DNA of 64,000 bases from Myroides sp. JBRI-B21084 (lineage in GTDB: Bacteria > Bacteroidota > Bacteroidia > Flavobacteriales > Flavobacteriaceae). The notes below the pieces were generated by a model, which saw nothing but the letters and a program-made list of their open reading frames with translations, searched no databases and had not been told where the DNA came from. Position numbers and translations under genes: made by a program. Below are positions 35,491 through 44,127 of this stretch, in pieces (position 1 is the stretch's first letter; the number at the start of each line of letters is the position of its first letter). The stretch is from NCBI RefSeq assembly GCF_030545015.1, contig NZ_CP120653.1, forward strand, positions 496,001 through 560,000. The letters run 5' to 3'.

Positions 35491-36954
35491 TTATTTGTTG
35501 AATTCGTTTAAAAACTTGCTAACTTCTTCTAAATCGTTAAAGTGGTGTTTTACCCCTTTAATTTCTTGATAATCTTCGTGTCCTTTACCAGCAATTAAAA
35601 TAATATCGCCATTTGTTGCCATTTTACAAGCCGTTTTTATAGCCTGATGACGGTCTTCAATGGTAAGGTATCGATTGGTGTTTTGCGGTTCAACACCTGC
35701 TTCAATTTCCTTTAAAATTTGGTAAGGATCTTCGTTTCTTGGGTTGTCTGATGTAAAAATTACAGAATCGCTCATTTCAGTTGCAATTCTTCCCATTACG
35801 GGTCTTTTTTCTTTATCACGATTGCCACCGCAACCCACCACAGTAATTAATTGTTCGTTAAAAGTTCTAATTTCAGAAATTGTTTTCAGTACATTTTCTA
35901 AAGCATCAGGAGTGTGTGCATAATCTACAATAGCTGTAATTTTTGTTTTAGAAACAATGAACTGGAACCGACCCGATACACTTTTTAAGGTGCTTAAAAG
36001 CACCAGAACCTCTTCGCTGGTTAAGCCTAATTGGGTTGCAGTTGCATATATTGCTAATAAATTTAATGCGTTAAACTTGCCAATTAGCTGCACCCATATT
36101 TCTTGGTTGTTAATATTTAACAGCATTCCATTGAATTGGCTTTCAATAATTTTAGCGTGTACATCTGCCACGTTTTGAATACTGTATGTGATTTTTTTTG
36201 CAGAGCAATTTTGCAACATATAAGCACCATTTTTATCATCGGCATTACTGATGGCAAAAGATGTTTTAGCGAGTGAATCGAAAAATGATTTTTTTACATT
36301 ACGATACTCTGCAAATGTTTTATGATAATCTAAATGATCGTGCGATAAATTTGTAAAGATTCCTCCTTTAAAAGCTAATGCATACGTGCGTTCTTGTGCA
36401 ATGCCGTGCGAACTAACTTCCATAAAACAATGGGTACAACCCGCTTGAACCATTTGGTTTAAATAGCTGTTTATAGCAACTGAATCTGGAGTGGTATGTG
36501 TTGCTGGATACTCATTTGTACCAACTAATATTTTTACGGTTGATAGCAAACCTACTTTATAACCCGCTTTTGTAAATAACTGGTGTAATAAAGTTGCAAT
36601 GGTGGTTTTGCCATTTGTGCCTGTAATACCTACAAGTGCTAATTTTTCTGACGGATTGTTGTAAAAATTAGCTGCAATTTGCGCTAAGGCCTTGTTGGCG
36701 TTGCTTACTTGTACGTAGGTTATATTTGATGCAATATTTTGTGGTTCATCTTCGTAAACAATAACAGACGCACCGTTTGCAATTGCTAAATCAATGTAAT
36801 CATGACCATTAGTAACGGTGCCTTTTTGCGCCACAAAAACACAATTTGGTGTAATTTTTCTAGAATCAAAAACAATAGCGGCAACATCTACATTTGTAGG
36901 TCCCTTTACAGCATCAATAGATACTTTGTATAATATGTCTTTTAATTGTTTCAA
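35491..36954 (-). CDS. murE: UDP-N-acetylmuramoyl-tripeptide synthetase (diaminopimelate-adding)
   Basis: 487 residues. The ATP loop is [15 protein letters not shown], the substrate region ATHTTPDS is present, and the C-terminal DNPRNEDP contains the DNPR motif that marks meso-diaminopimelate specificity. It adds the third residue of the stem peptide. Its start overlaps the ftsI stop by 4 bases. Confidence 0.97.
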   Translation of the reverse strand: MKQLKDILYKVSIDAVKGPTNVDVAAIVFDSRKITPNCVFVAQKGTVTNGHDYIDLAIANGASVIVYEDEPQNIASNITYVQVSNANKALAQIAANFYNNPSEKLALVGITGTNGKTTIATLLHQLFTKAGYKVGLLSTVKILVGTNEYPATHTTPDSVAINSYLNQMVQAGCTHCFMEVSSHGIAQERTYALAFKGGIFTNLSHDHLDYHKTFAEYRNVKKSFFDSLAKTSFAISNADDKNGAYMLQNCSAKKITYSIQNVADVHAKIIESQFNGMLLNINNQEIWVQLIGKFNALNLLAIYATATQLGLTSEEVLVLLSTLKSVSGRFQFIVSKTKITAIVDYAHTPDALENVLKTISEIRTFNEQLITVVGCGGNRDKEKRPVMGRIATEMSDSVIFTSDNPRNEDPYQILKEIEAGVEPQNTNRYLTIEDRHQAIKTACKMATNGDIILIAGKGHEDYQEIKGVKHHFNDLEEVSKFLNEFNK

Positions 36955-38942
36955 CTTAATTCTAATATTATGGTTTGTTTTTTTGCTATTCTTTCGCCTG
37001 TTGTTACAGATTGTTTTACCACTTTACCAAAGCCTATTGTTTGTACACGCAATCCTAAATTTTCTAAAATTGCAACTGCGTCCATTGCAGGTAAGCCCAA
37101 TACGTTTGGCATGCTATTACCGCTTTGTTTTACATTTGCATAGTATTTTTTGTAACTACTAGAAGCTTTTTTTAAGGGTGTTTCTATATTTTTTATTTCC
37201 TTTAACGATGGTACGTCAGAGAAAATTTTCTGTGCAATACGTTTAAAAACTGGTCCTGCAACGTCACCACCATAATAACTATGTTTTGTTGGACGATGAA
37301 TTACTACGATGCATGAATATTTTGGGTTTTCTGCTGGAAAATATCCAACAAACGATGATGCGTAATAGATACCACCACTTTTGCCATAATTCATTTGTGC
37401 TGTACCTGTTTTACCAGCCATTGAAAAATCGGGTGAATACAAGCCTTTTCCAGTACCTCTTATTACAACGTTTTTCATAACCGCTTGCATTTCGTTTACA
37501 ACTTTAGGTTTTACAATTTGCGGGTTTAAAACTTCTTTGTCAAAGGTTTTAATTACTTTGTTAACATCTCGAATTTCTTTTACAAATTGTGGTTTTACCA
37601 TTTCGCCGTTATTTGCAATAGCATTATAAAGCGTAAGTGTTTGTAAAGGGGTAACTAAAATACCGTATCCGTAAGCCATCCATGGTAACGCAATTTTACT
37701 CCAGTTTTTATCACCTGGTACAGGAATGTATGATTTTGGTTCGCCTTTAAGATCAATGCCTAAAGTTGCATTAAAACCAAAAGTTTTCATTTTGTCTGTA
37801 AAAGCTTTTGGGTTTTTGTTATAAGCTTTGTAAACTGCTTGTGTAACAACGGTGTTCGATGAAACTTCAAAAGCTTTGCCTAACGAAATTTTTCCATATC
37901 CACGGTGATTAGAATCGCGTACTTTTCTGCCCGAAAACATTACAATACCATTATGTGTATCGTACACTGTTGCTGTATCGGCTTTTTCATCATCTAATAA
38001 TGCTAAATAAGATGCCAGTTTGAATGTTGATCCAGGGTCGTGACGTTCTAAAACGGCATAATTAACGGTTTCTCTGTAAGAACCATCACCAATTTTCCCA
38101 AGGTTTGATATGGCTTTTATTTGCCCCGTATTAGTTTCCATAACCACTACGGTTCCATGATCGGCTTCGTAATATTGTAAAGAACTTAACAGCGCATGGT
38201 GTGCAATATCTTGTATGTACACATCAATAGTTGTGGTAATATCGTAACCATCTTTTGGTTCTATTTCGTTTTCGTCGCGAATTGGTTTCCAAAGATTTTT
38301 CGACATTTTTTGCACTTTTCTTCTGCCTTCTTTTCCAGTTAAATAATCGGTAAAAGCAGCCTCAATTCCTTTTCGAGTTATCGTGCGATCGTCATTTATA
38401 CGCTCATAACCAATGGTTCTGTTAGCAATCATTCCCATAGGATATTCACGTACGTGTACTTGGTTTACAATCATACCGCCTTTATACTTTCCTAAATTAA
38501 ACAGTGGAAACGATTTAAGTTTCATGTACTGTGAGTAACTTAATTTGGTAGCGATGTGTATGTATCTTTTTTTGTTTGAACGTGCTTTTCTGAAATAAGA
38601 TTTATAGGCACTTGCCGATTTTTTTTGAAGCAAATGAGCTAATGAATCTGAAAAAGGTTCAATGTATTTTTCAAAATTTTCTGTTGAAGGTGCCATTGGA
38701 TCAAAATAGATGGTGTATTTTGGAATAGATGTTGCTAATAAGCTACCATCGGCCGAATAGATGTTTCCGCGGTTTGCAGGAATAATTTCATCTTTAATAG
38801 TTAAACTATCGGCTTTACTTCTCCATTGTTCTCCTTCTTTAAACTGTATAATGCTTAGTTTAATAAATATGGCAATACCTATGGTAAGCATACCGAAGAA
38901 AACATAATATATTCTGTTATTTTCGTTTTTAGCTATTCCCAT
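36951..38942 (-). CDS. ftsI: Septal transpeptidase (class B penicillin-binding protein) FtsI
   Basis: 663 residues. One N-terminal membrane helix (about 11-30) and a PBP dimerisation domain are followed by the transpeptidase with GSTFKLAS (STxK), EVSSNTVV (SxN) and AGKTGTAQ (KTG). A C-terminal PASTA domain (about 605-663) is present; E. coli FtsI lacks one but flavobacterial proteins often have it. It cross-links septal peptidoglycan in the periplasm with FtsW. It overlaps the FtsL-like gene upstream by 10 bases and murE by 4. Confidence 0.96.
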   Translation of the reverse strand: MGIAKNENNRIYYVFFGMLTIGIAIFIKLSIIQFKEGEQWRSKADSLTIKDEIIPANRGNIYSADGSLLATSIPKYTIYFDPMAPSTENFEKYIEPFSDSLAHLLQKKSASAYKSYFRKARSNKKRYIHIATKLSYSQYMKLKSFPLFNLGKYKGGMIVNQVHVREYPMGMIANRTIGYERINDDRTITRKGIEAAFTDYLTGKEGRRKVQKMSKNLWKPIRDENEIEPKDGYDITTTIDVYIQDIAHHALLSSLQYYEADHGTVVVMETNTGQIKAISNLGKIGDGSYRETVNYAVLERHDPGSTFKLASYLALLDDEKADTATVYDTHNGIVMFSGRKVRDSNHRGYGKISLGKAFEVSSNTVVTQAVYKAYNKNPKAFTDKMKTFGFNATLGIDLKGEPKSYIPVPGDKNWSKIALPWMAYGYGILVTPLQTLTLYNAIANNGEMVKPQFVKEIRDVNKVIKTFDKEVLNPQIVKPKVVNEMQAVMKNVVIRGTGKGLYSPDFSMAGKTGTAQMNYGKSGGIYYASSFVGYFPAENPKYSCIVVIHRPTKHSYYGGDVAGPVFKRIAQKIFSDVPSLKEIKNIETPLKKASSSYKKYYANVKQSGNSMPNVLGLPAMDAVAILENLGLRVQTIGFGKVVKQSVTTGERIAKKQTIILELS

Positions 38943-39271
38943 ATTTCAAACCATTTTTTTTGTTTTTCAACAACCACTTTTATTTTTTTAGGTGGAACGG
39001 TTGAAGGTAGTATTTGACTTTGTTGCATTTGTACCGAAATGTTCGATTCCATACGTAATTGCATCAATTCAGATCGTTTATCAACAAATTCAGAACGTAA
39101 TTCTTTTACTTGTTCGGTTAGTTCTTTTGCTTTAATCATTTTTTGTTCGTATAAATGATTGTTTGCAATTACTACAAGTGTCCAGAAAACAATACATATT
39201 ATAAAAAGCCAATTTTTTAACGATTGTCCTTCAACCAAAAATTTTGCTTTTATAATATTGTTAATATCCAT
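38933..39271 (-). CDS. ftsL: FtsL-like division membrane protein
   Basis: 112 residues. A short cytoplasmic part and one membrane helix (about 21-38, LFIICIVFWTLVVIA) are followed by a coiled coil (about 45-85, QEKMIKAKELTEQVKELR in part). Sequence similarity to E. coli FtsL is too low to judge by eye. Topology and position between rsmH and ftsI support the assignment. FtsL with FtsB and FtsQ activates FtsW-FtsI. Confidence 0.85.
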   Translation of the reverse strand: MDINNIIKAKFLVEGQSLKNWLFIICIVFWTLVVIANNHLYEQKMIKAKELTEQVKELRSEFVDKRSELMQLRMESNISVQMQQSQILPSTVPPKKIKVVVEKQKKWFEIWE

Positions 39272-39272
39272 T

Positions 39273-40178
39273 TTAATTTTTTTCTGCTATTCTTAATTTG
39301 GCACTTCGTGCTCTGTTGTTTTGTTTTATTTCTTCTTCGGTAGGTACTATTAACTTACCAATTGCTTTTAATGGTACATTAAATTTTCCAAAAAAATCGC
39401 GTTCTGGTTCGCCTACAAACATGCCGTTTTTTATAAAGCGTTTTACTAGCCGGTCTTCTAATGAGTGATAAGAAATTACGCTTAAACGCCCCCCCGGTTT
39501 TAACAGCTCTAGTGCTTGTTCTAAAAATTCTTTAAGCACATCCATTTCTTGATTAACTTCTATACGAATGGCTTGATAAATTTGGGCAAGTATTTTGTTG
39601 CTTTTATGTGCGGGTAAAAAGCGTGCTAGTACTTTTTTTAATTGTTCAGAATTTTTTAAATCTTCGGTTTTACGTGCGGCAACAATTGCTGCAGCCAAAC
39701 CACGAGCGTTGTTTAATTCGCCGTATTCAAAAAACATTTTACTTAAAGCGGCTTCGTCATAATTATTTATTACTTCGTAAGCCGAAAGGCTGTTGTTTTG
39801 ATTCATACGCATGTCTAAATCGGCAACAAATCGTGTTGAGAATCCTCTTTCAGCCACGTCGAACTGATGCGATGATACACCAAAATCACCCAAAATACCA
39901 TCAACTTGTTTAATTCCGTACACGCGTAAAAAGCGTTTAAGGAATCTAAAGTTTTCGTTAATCAATACAAAACGCTCATCATTAAGGGCGTTTGCAAGCG
40001 CATCGGTATCTTGGTCAAAAGCAAATAATTTTCCATTAGGTCCTAAACGGCGCATAATTTCTTTTGAATGACCGCCGCCACCAAAAGTTACGTCTACATA
40101 AACACCATCGGGTTTAATGTTTAAACCGTCTACTGTTTCTGTTAAAAGTACGGGGTTGTGGTATTCGTTATGCTCCAT
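39273..40178 (-). CDS. rsmH: 16S rRNA (cytosine(1402)-N4)-methyltransferase
   Basis: 301 residues. The S-adenosylmethionine motif DVTFGGGGHSKEI, then FAFDQDTDAL, ILGDFGVSSHQFD and the SYHSLEDRLVKRF segment are all RsmH (MraW) signatures. It methylates N4 of C1402 in 16S rRNA, the same base whose ribose RsmI (also in this window) methylates. Its start overlaps the mraZ end by 11 bases. Confidence 0.97.
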   Translation of the reverse strand: MEHNEYHNPVLLTETVDGLNIKPDGVYVDVTFGGGGHSKEIMRRLGPNGKLFAFDQDTDALANALNDERFVLINENFRFLKRFLRVYGIKQVDGILGDFGVSSHQFDVAERGFSTRFVADLDMRMNQNNSLSAYEVINNYDEAALSKMFFEYGELNNARGLAAAIVAARKTEDLKNSEQLKKVLARFLPAHKSNKILAQIYQAIRIEVNQEMDVLKEFLEQALELLKPGGRLSVISYHSLEDRLVKRFIKNGMFVGEPERDFFGKFNVPLKAIGKLIVPTEEEIKQNNRARSAKLRIAEKN

Positions 40179-40629
40179 AATTTGTTGTTGATCCCATTAC
40201 TTCTTCGGCTAAATCACCAAAATCAGTATCTTCATTATTAATAATTTGTTCGTATAAATCTTTATCCCAAATTTCAATTAGGTTTATTTTCGATGAAAAA
40301 ACAACTTCTTTAGAAATATGTGCAAATTCAATTAAATCTTTATTAATCTGTAGGCGTCCAGCGTCGTCAATTTCAACTATTTTTACACCCGCCATGAATT
40401 TTCGAATAAAGGTGTCTGCTTTACGATTAAAACGGTTTAATTCATTTAACTTTTGCATCATTCCATTCCATTCAGTCATAGGCCATAATTCAATGCATTT
40501 TTCGTAAATCGATCGTTTTAAAACAAAACCTTCTTCAACAGTTGTTAGTTGTTTTTTTAACGCAGCAGGTACCAACACCCTTCCTTTGGTGTCAATTTTA
40601 CATTCATATGTACCTACTATTGGTTGCAT
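40168..40629 (-). CDS. mraZ: Transcriptional regulator MraZ
   Basis: 153 residues from ATG 40629, chosen because MraZ proteins begin just before a GTYECKIDTKGR segment; an in-frame ATG ten codons upstream lies too near the -7 element. Two SpoVT/AbrB-like halves each carry a DxxxR motif (DTKGR and DDAGR). MraZ binds repeated boxes before its own gene and controls the dcw operon. Three perfect boxes are visible upstream (40674-40703). First gene of the cluster. Confidence 0.95.
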   Translation of the reverse strand: MQPIVGTYECKIDTKGRVLVPAALKKQLTTVEEGFVLKRSIYEKCIELWPMTEWNGMMQKLNELNRFNRKADTFIRKFMAGVKIVEIDDAGRLQINKDLIEFAHISKEVVFSSKINLIEIWDKDLYEQIINNEDTDFGDLAEEVMGSTTNYGA

Positions 40630-40656
40630 TAATTTTGCATTTGATTTTTCACAAAA

Positions 40657-40664
40657 CAAAAGTA
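40657..40664 (-). promoter_or_regulatory. Candidate -7 element of the mraZ/dcw promoter
   Basis: TACTTTTG on the minus strand matches TAnnTTTG, 27 bases before the mraZ ATG. The MraZ-type boxes begin 9 bases upstream of it and occupy the place of the -33 element; I see no TTG there. Confidence 0.55.
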
Positions 40665-40673
40665 ATTAAAATT

Positions 40674-40703
40674 TTACCACTTTTTACCACTTTTTACCAC
40701 TTT
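40674..40703 (-). promoter_or_regulatory. MraZ operator: three tandem 10-base boxes
   Basis: AAAGTGGTAA occurs three times without gap or mismatch on the minus strand. Known MraZ sites are repeats with a GTG(G/T) core spaced about 10 bases apart, placed before mraZ. The match in sequence, spacing and position is strong. Confidence 0.85.
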
Positions 40704-40926
40704 GTTGAAAAGTTTTTGTGTTTACTTGTTTTGTTGATAACTGTTTGATTTTTAGCAGGAAATTATTTTTTTAAAGAATTTAATGTATCTAATTAAATTA
40801 AATGTGTATATTATAAAAGAAACCGTAAAAAGGTGATTAAAAATGAAATTTATTTAATAAAATGGTTTTAAAAGTTAGTTGTTAATTAAACTATATTAAC
40901 TTTACACCAAATTTTTATTAAAATTG

Positions 40927-40934
40927 TATATTTG
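40927..40934 (+). promoter_or_regulatory. Candidate -7 element for the hydrolase-yihA operon
   Basis: TATATTTG, 20 bases before the ATG at 40955. The rest of 40704-40926 is AT-rich with no gene that I can support. Confidence 0.45.
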
Positions 40935-40954
40935 TACGAATTGAAATCGCAAGC

Positions 40955-41722
40955 ATGGAGCGAAACATAATAGAAGAAGGAAAATTTAGATACATTGAAA
41001 TTGGTGAAGGAACACCAATTGTTATTTTACACGGTTTAATGGGTGGGTTAAGTAATTTTGATGGAGTAGCCAATTACTTTCCTAAAAAAGGATATAAAGT
41101 GGTTTTACCAGAATTACCAATTTATACTTTAAATATTTTAAAAACAAACATTAAAGCGTTTGCAAAATTTGTACACGATTTTGTGAAGCATAAACAGTAT
41201 GAAAAAATAATTTTATTGGGCAATTCATTAGGGGGGCATATTGCTTTGTATTACACTAAAATGCATCCAGAATTTGTTGAAGCTTTAGTAATTACGGGAA
41301 GTTCTGGTTTATATGAAAGCGCAATGGGCGATTCGTATCCTAGACGTGGTGATTACGAATTTATAAAGAAAAAAGCGGAAGATGTGTTTTACGACCCAGC
41401 AGTAGCAACCAAAGAAATTGTTGATGATGTTTTTAATACGGTGAACGATCGTATAAAATTAATTAAAACATTAACTATTGCTAAAAGTGCAATACGCCAC
41501 AACATGGCTAAAGATTTGCCTAAAATGCAAACCAAAACGTGTATTATTTGGGGTAAAAATGATATTGTTACACCACCAAATGTGGCAAATGAATTTCATG
41601 AATTGTTGCCCGATTCTGATTTGTTTTGGATTGATAAATGTGGGCATGCAGCAATGATGGAACATCCCGACGAATTTAACAATATATTAGATAATTGGTT
41701 TACCCAACGAAATATTAAATAA
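40955..41722 (+). CDS. Alpha/beta hydrolase
   Basis: 255 residues. The oxyanion motif LHGLMGG, the nucleophile elbow GNSLGG (Ser near residue 92), an Asp in [10 protein letters not shown] and the His in [11 protein letters not shown] complete the triad. It should be an active cytoplasmic esterase or C-C hydrolase; the substrate is unknown. There is no signal peptide. The next gene, yihA, starts 2 bases after the stop, an arrangement often seen in flavobacteria. Confidence 0.9.
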   Translation: MERNIIEEGKFRYIEIGEGTPIVILHGLMGGLSNFDGVANYFPKKGYKVVLPELPIYTLNILKTNIKAFAKFVHDFVKHKQYEKIILLGNSLGGHIALYYTKMHPEFVEALVITGSSGLYESAMGDSYPRRGDYEFIKKKAEDVFYDPAVATKEIVDDVFNTVNDRIKLIKTLTIAKSAIRHNMAKDLPKMQTKTCIIWGKNDIVTPPNVANEFHELLPDSDLFWIDKCGHAAMMEHPDEFNNILDNWFTQRNIK

Positions 41723-41724
41723 TT

Positions 41725-42345
41725 ATGAAGATTAACACAGCAGAATTTGTTATAAGCAATTCCGATGTAAAGAAATGTCCTACAGAACCTATACCTGAAT
41801 ATGCTTTTATTGGGCGTTCTAATGTGGGGAAATCTTCATTAATTAACATGCTTACCAATAATAAAAATTTAGCTAAAACATCAAGTAAACCAGGAAAAAC
41901 GCAGTTAATTAATCATTTTAAAATTAATAGCAATTGGTTTTTGGTAGATTTGCCTGGTTACGGTTATGCAAAAGTTTCTAAATCAACCAAAGCAGTTTTT
42001 CAAAAATTTATTACAGCTTATTTTGAAAAACGCGAACAATTGGTAAGTGCTTTTGTTTTGGTAGATATACGCCACGAAGCTCAAAAAATTGATTTAGAGT
42101 TTATAAATTACTTAGGTGAAAGTGGTGTGCCCTTTGGAATAATTTTCACAAAAGCCGATAAAATTAGTAAAGGTGCTATACAAAAACATACTGCAGCTTA
42201 TACAAAAGCGTTGTTAGCAAATGGCTGGGAAGAAATGCCGCCTTATTTTGTTACTTCGTCTGAAAGTGAATTAGGTAAAGATGAAGTGTTGAATTACATT
42301 GATCAAATTAATCAAGATATATTTAAAAACAACAGTTTTGTTTAA
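41725..42345 (+). CDS. yihA: Ribosome biogenesis GTPase YihA/YsxC (EngB)
   Basis: 206 residues. G1 is [12 protein letters not shown], followed by the [10 protein letters not shown] switch region, DLPGYGYAK (G3) and TKADK (G4). The family acts in late large-subunit assembly. It is cotranscribed with the hydrolase and followed by a strong terminator. Confidence 0.95.
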   Translation: MKINTAEFVISNSDVKKCPTEPIPEYAFIGRSNVGKSSLINMLTNNKNLAKTSSKPGKTQLINHFKINSNWFLVDLPGYGYAKVSKSTKAVFQKFITAYFEKREQLVSAFVLVDIRHEAQKIDLEFINYLGESGVPFGIIFTKADKISKGAIQKHTAAYTKALLANGWEEMPPYFVTSSESELGKDEVLNYIDQINQDIFKNNSFV

Positions 42346-42346
42346 T

Positions 42347-42381
42347 AAAAAAGGTTTCCAATACGGAAACCTTTTTTATTA
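42347..42381. terminator. Bidirectional terminator after yihA
   Basis: A 13-base perfect stem (42347-42359 with 42365-42377) with A and T runs on the two sides works in both directions. The thioredoxin-fold gene on the minus strand ends at 42392. Confidence 0.9.
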
Positions 42382-42391
42382 ATTTATTATT

Positions 42392-42688
42392 TTAATTAAA
42401 AGCTTTCGCAATCATTACCAACGAATTTTTATCGGTAATACCCGATTGGCGCCAAACCATTGCGCCGTTTTTGTAAACCATTAATGTGGGTGCCGATTTT
42501 ATTCGTAAAGCATCAACCAATTCAGGGTTTTTAACTGTATCTATGTTAATAATGGTAAGTTTGTTTCCCATTTCTAGAGCTACTTCTTCTATAATTTGCT
42601 GCATTTGCTCGCATTCGGGGTTGTGTTCGGCTGTAAACTGAATTAAAACCGGAATAGTAGAGTTTATTAAATCGCCAAATTTAGACAT
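42392..42688 (-). CDS. Thioredoxin-fold protein lacking the CxxC motif
   Basis: 98 residues, one thioredoxin domain (INIDTVKNPELVDALRIKSAPTLMVYKNG is typical and contains the cis-Pro in SAPT). Where WCGPC is expected it reads HNPEC, so only the second Cys remains. It can hardly be a normal dithiol oxidoreductase; a chaperone, binding or monothiol role is possible. It has no signal peptide. A TAATTTTG element lies upstream. Confidence 0.85.
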   Translation of the reverse strand: MSKFGDLINSTIPVLIQFTAEHNPECEQMQQIIEEVALEMGNKLTIINIDTVKNPELVDALRIKSAPTLMVYKNGAMVWRQSGITDKNSLVMIAKAFN

Positions 42689-42711
42689 ATATACCTTTTT
42701 TTCTATCTATA

Positions 42712-42719
42712 CAAAATTA
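42712..42719 (-). promoter_or_regulatory. Candidate -7 element for the thioredoxin-fold gene
   Basis: TAATTTTG on the minus strand, 23 bases before the ATG at 42688. Confidence 0.45.
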
Positions 42720-42744
42720 TAATTTTTCGATTACTAACGATGGG

Positions 42745-43965
42745 TTATTTGCTTTTTTTTAATTCTAATAACGTAATTTCTGGCCAAATGCCAACACGAC
42801 CAGAATATGCGTGAAACCCAAAGCCGCGGTTTACATAAATATATTGTTGCCCTTTATTGTATAAGCCACCCCATTCTGGATACACATATTTTGCGGGGCT
42901 CCATTCTATTACTTTTGGTATTTTAAAGCCAAATTGCATGCCGTGTGTATGGCCCGATAATGTTAATTGGTATTTTTGTGGATGATTTACAATTTCGGCA
43001 TCCCAATGGGAAGGATCATGCGACATTACAATTTTAAAAGCATTAGCAGGTACGTTTTGGGATGTTTTGTTTAAGTCGCCCGCTTTTTTAAAGTTTTTTC
43101 CCCAGTTTTCAACTCCTAATAAAAATATAGAATCGTTGTTGTTTTTAATTACTATGTTTTCGTTAAGCAATAAATTAAATCCGCTTTTTACAATGTTATG
43201 TTTTATTTGTTTAAAGTTAGCTTCTTTAGCTGCTGCAGTTTTCCAAGTAACATATTCGCCGTAATCATGATTGCCTAAAACGGCATGTTTACCGTATTTT
43301 GGTGTTTTAATTTTTTGTAAAAGTCCAATCCAAGGGTCCGATTCAGTAGCTAAAGTATTTACAAAATCACCTGTAAAAAGCAATAAGTCATATTCTTGTT
43401 TGTTAATTAATTCAATACCTTTTTCAATGGCTGCTTTGTTGTCCCAACTACCAACGTGTAAATCAGATATTTGTAAAATTTTTAAACCGTCAAAACTTTT
43501 CGGTAAATCGTTAAAAGCAATGGTTTCTTCTCTTACCTGAAAATTGTATTTTCCAAAAAAAACGCCATAAACAATAGATAGTGCTAATAGTATAGCAGCA
43601 GGTAAACTAATTTTTAGCAACCAACTGCTACGTGTTATTGTTGTTGTGTTTACTAAAAATATTTTTTGGTATATCCAATATGAAAATCGAACAATATCTT
43701 CAAAAAACAACGGAATACTAAATAATAATTTGGGTAAAACAAATAACAAAATTAAGGCGGTAACGTGCATGTTTTCTGATGTTTGCCCAGCGCTTCTGTC
43801 AAAACTTTTAAAATACATAAAAATGCTAACCACAATGGTAATAAGTAAAAGTAAATAGGCAAAAACGGCCATTCTTTTTTCGGTTAAACGGTAAATAAGT
43901 ACACATGTATATATTTCACCTAACACCACTAAACCAAGAAATAAAAATAAAAGGGTTTTAATCAT
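42745..43965 (-). CDS. Membrane-anchored metallophosphoesterase
   Basis: 406 residues from ATG 43965, which begins directly with a membrane helix; an in-frame ATG 24 codons upstream lies on the far side of the promoter element. Residues 1-150 hold four or so membrane helices. The rest is a calcineurin-like phosphoesterase with ISDLHVGSW, LLFTGDFVN, AVLGNHDYGEY and LSGHTHGMQFG, so all metal ligands are present. It resembles YkuE/YaeI-type enzymes, some of which act on lipid pyrophosphates; the substrate here is unknown. Confidence 0.88.
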   Translation of the reverse strand: MIKTLLFLFLGLVVLGEIYTCVLIYRLTEKRMAVFAYLLLLITIVVSIFMYFKSFDRSAGQTSENMHVTALILLFVLPKLLFSIPLFFEDIVRFSYWIYQKIFLVNTTTITRSSWLLKISLPAAILLALSIVYGVFFGKYNFQVREETIAFNDLPKSFDGLKILQISDLHVGSWDNKAAIEKGIELINKQEYDLLLFTGDFVNTLATESDPWIGLLQKIKTPKYGKHAVLGNHDYGEYVTWKTAAAKEANFKQIKHNIVKSGFNLLLNENIVIKNNNDSIFLLGVENWGKNFKKAGDLNKTSQNVPANAFKIVMSHDPSHWDAEIVNHPQKYQLTLSGHTHGMQFGFKIPKVIEWSPAKYVYPEWGGLYNKGQQYIYVNRGFGFHAYSGRVGIWPEITLLELKKSK

Positions 43966-43982
43966 TACAACATAATTTTTGT

Positions 43983-43990
43983 CAAAAGTA
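43983..43990 (-). promoter_or_regulatory. Candidate -7 element for the metallophosphoesterase gene
   Basis: TACTTTTG on the minus strand, 17 bases before the ATG at 43965. It supports that start. Confidence 0.45.
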
Positions 43991-44099
43991 CACAACTTTG
44001 CTTTTTTAAAGATTTGTGTTTTTAATAAATTTAACAAAAATGTTTTTTGTTAGAACAATTAGCAATAAACACATTTATTATAAACTTATAAGTTTTTTG

Positions 44100-44107
44100 T
44101 ACTTTTG
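44100..44107 (+). promoter_or_regulatory. Candidate -7 element for polA
   Basis: TACTTTTG matches TAnnTTTG, 20 bases before the polA ATG. Confidence 0.45.
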
Positions 44108-44127
44108 GCTTTGTTGAAACAAATAGT

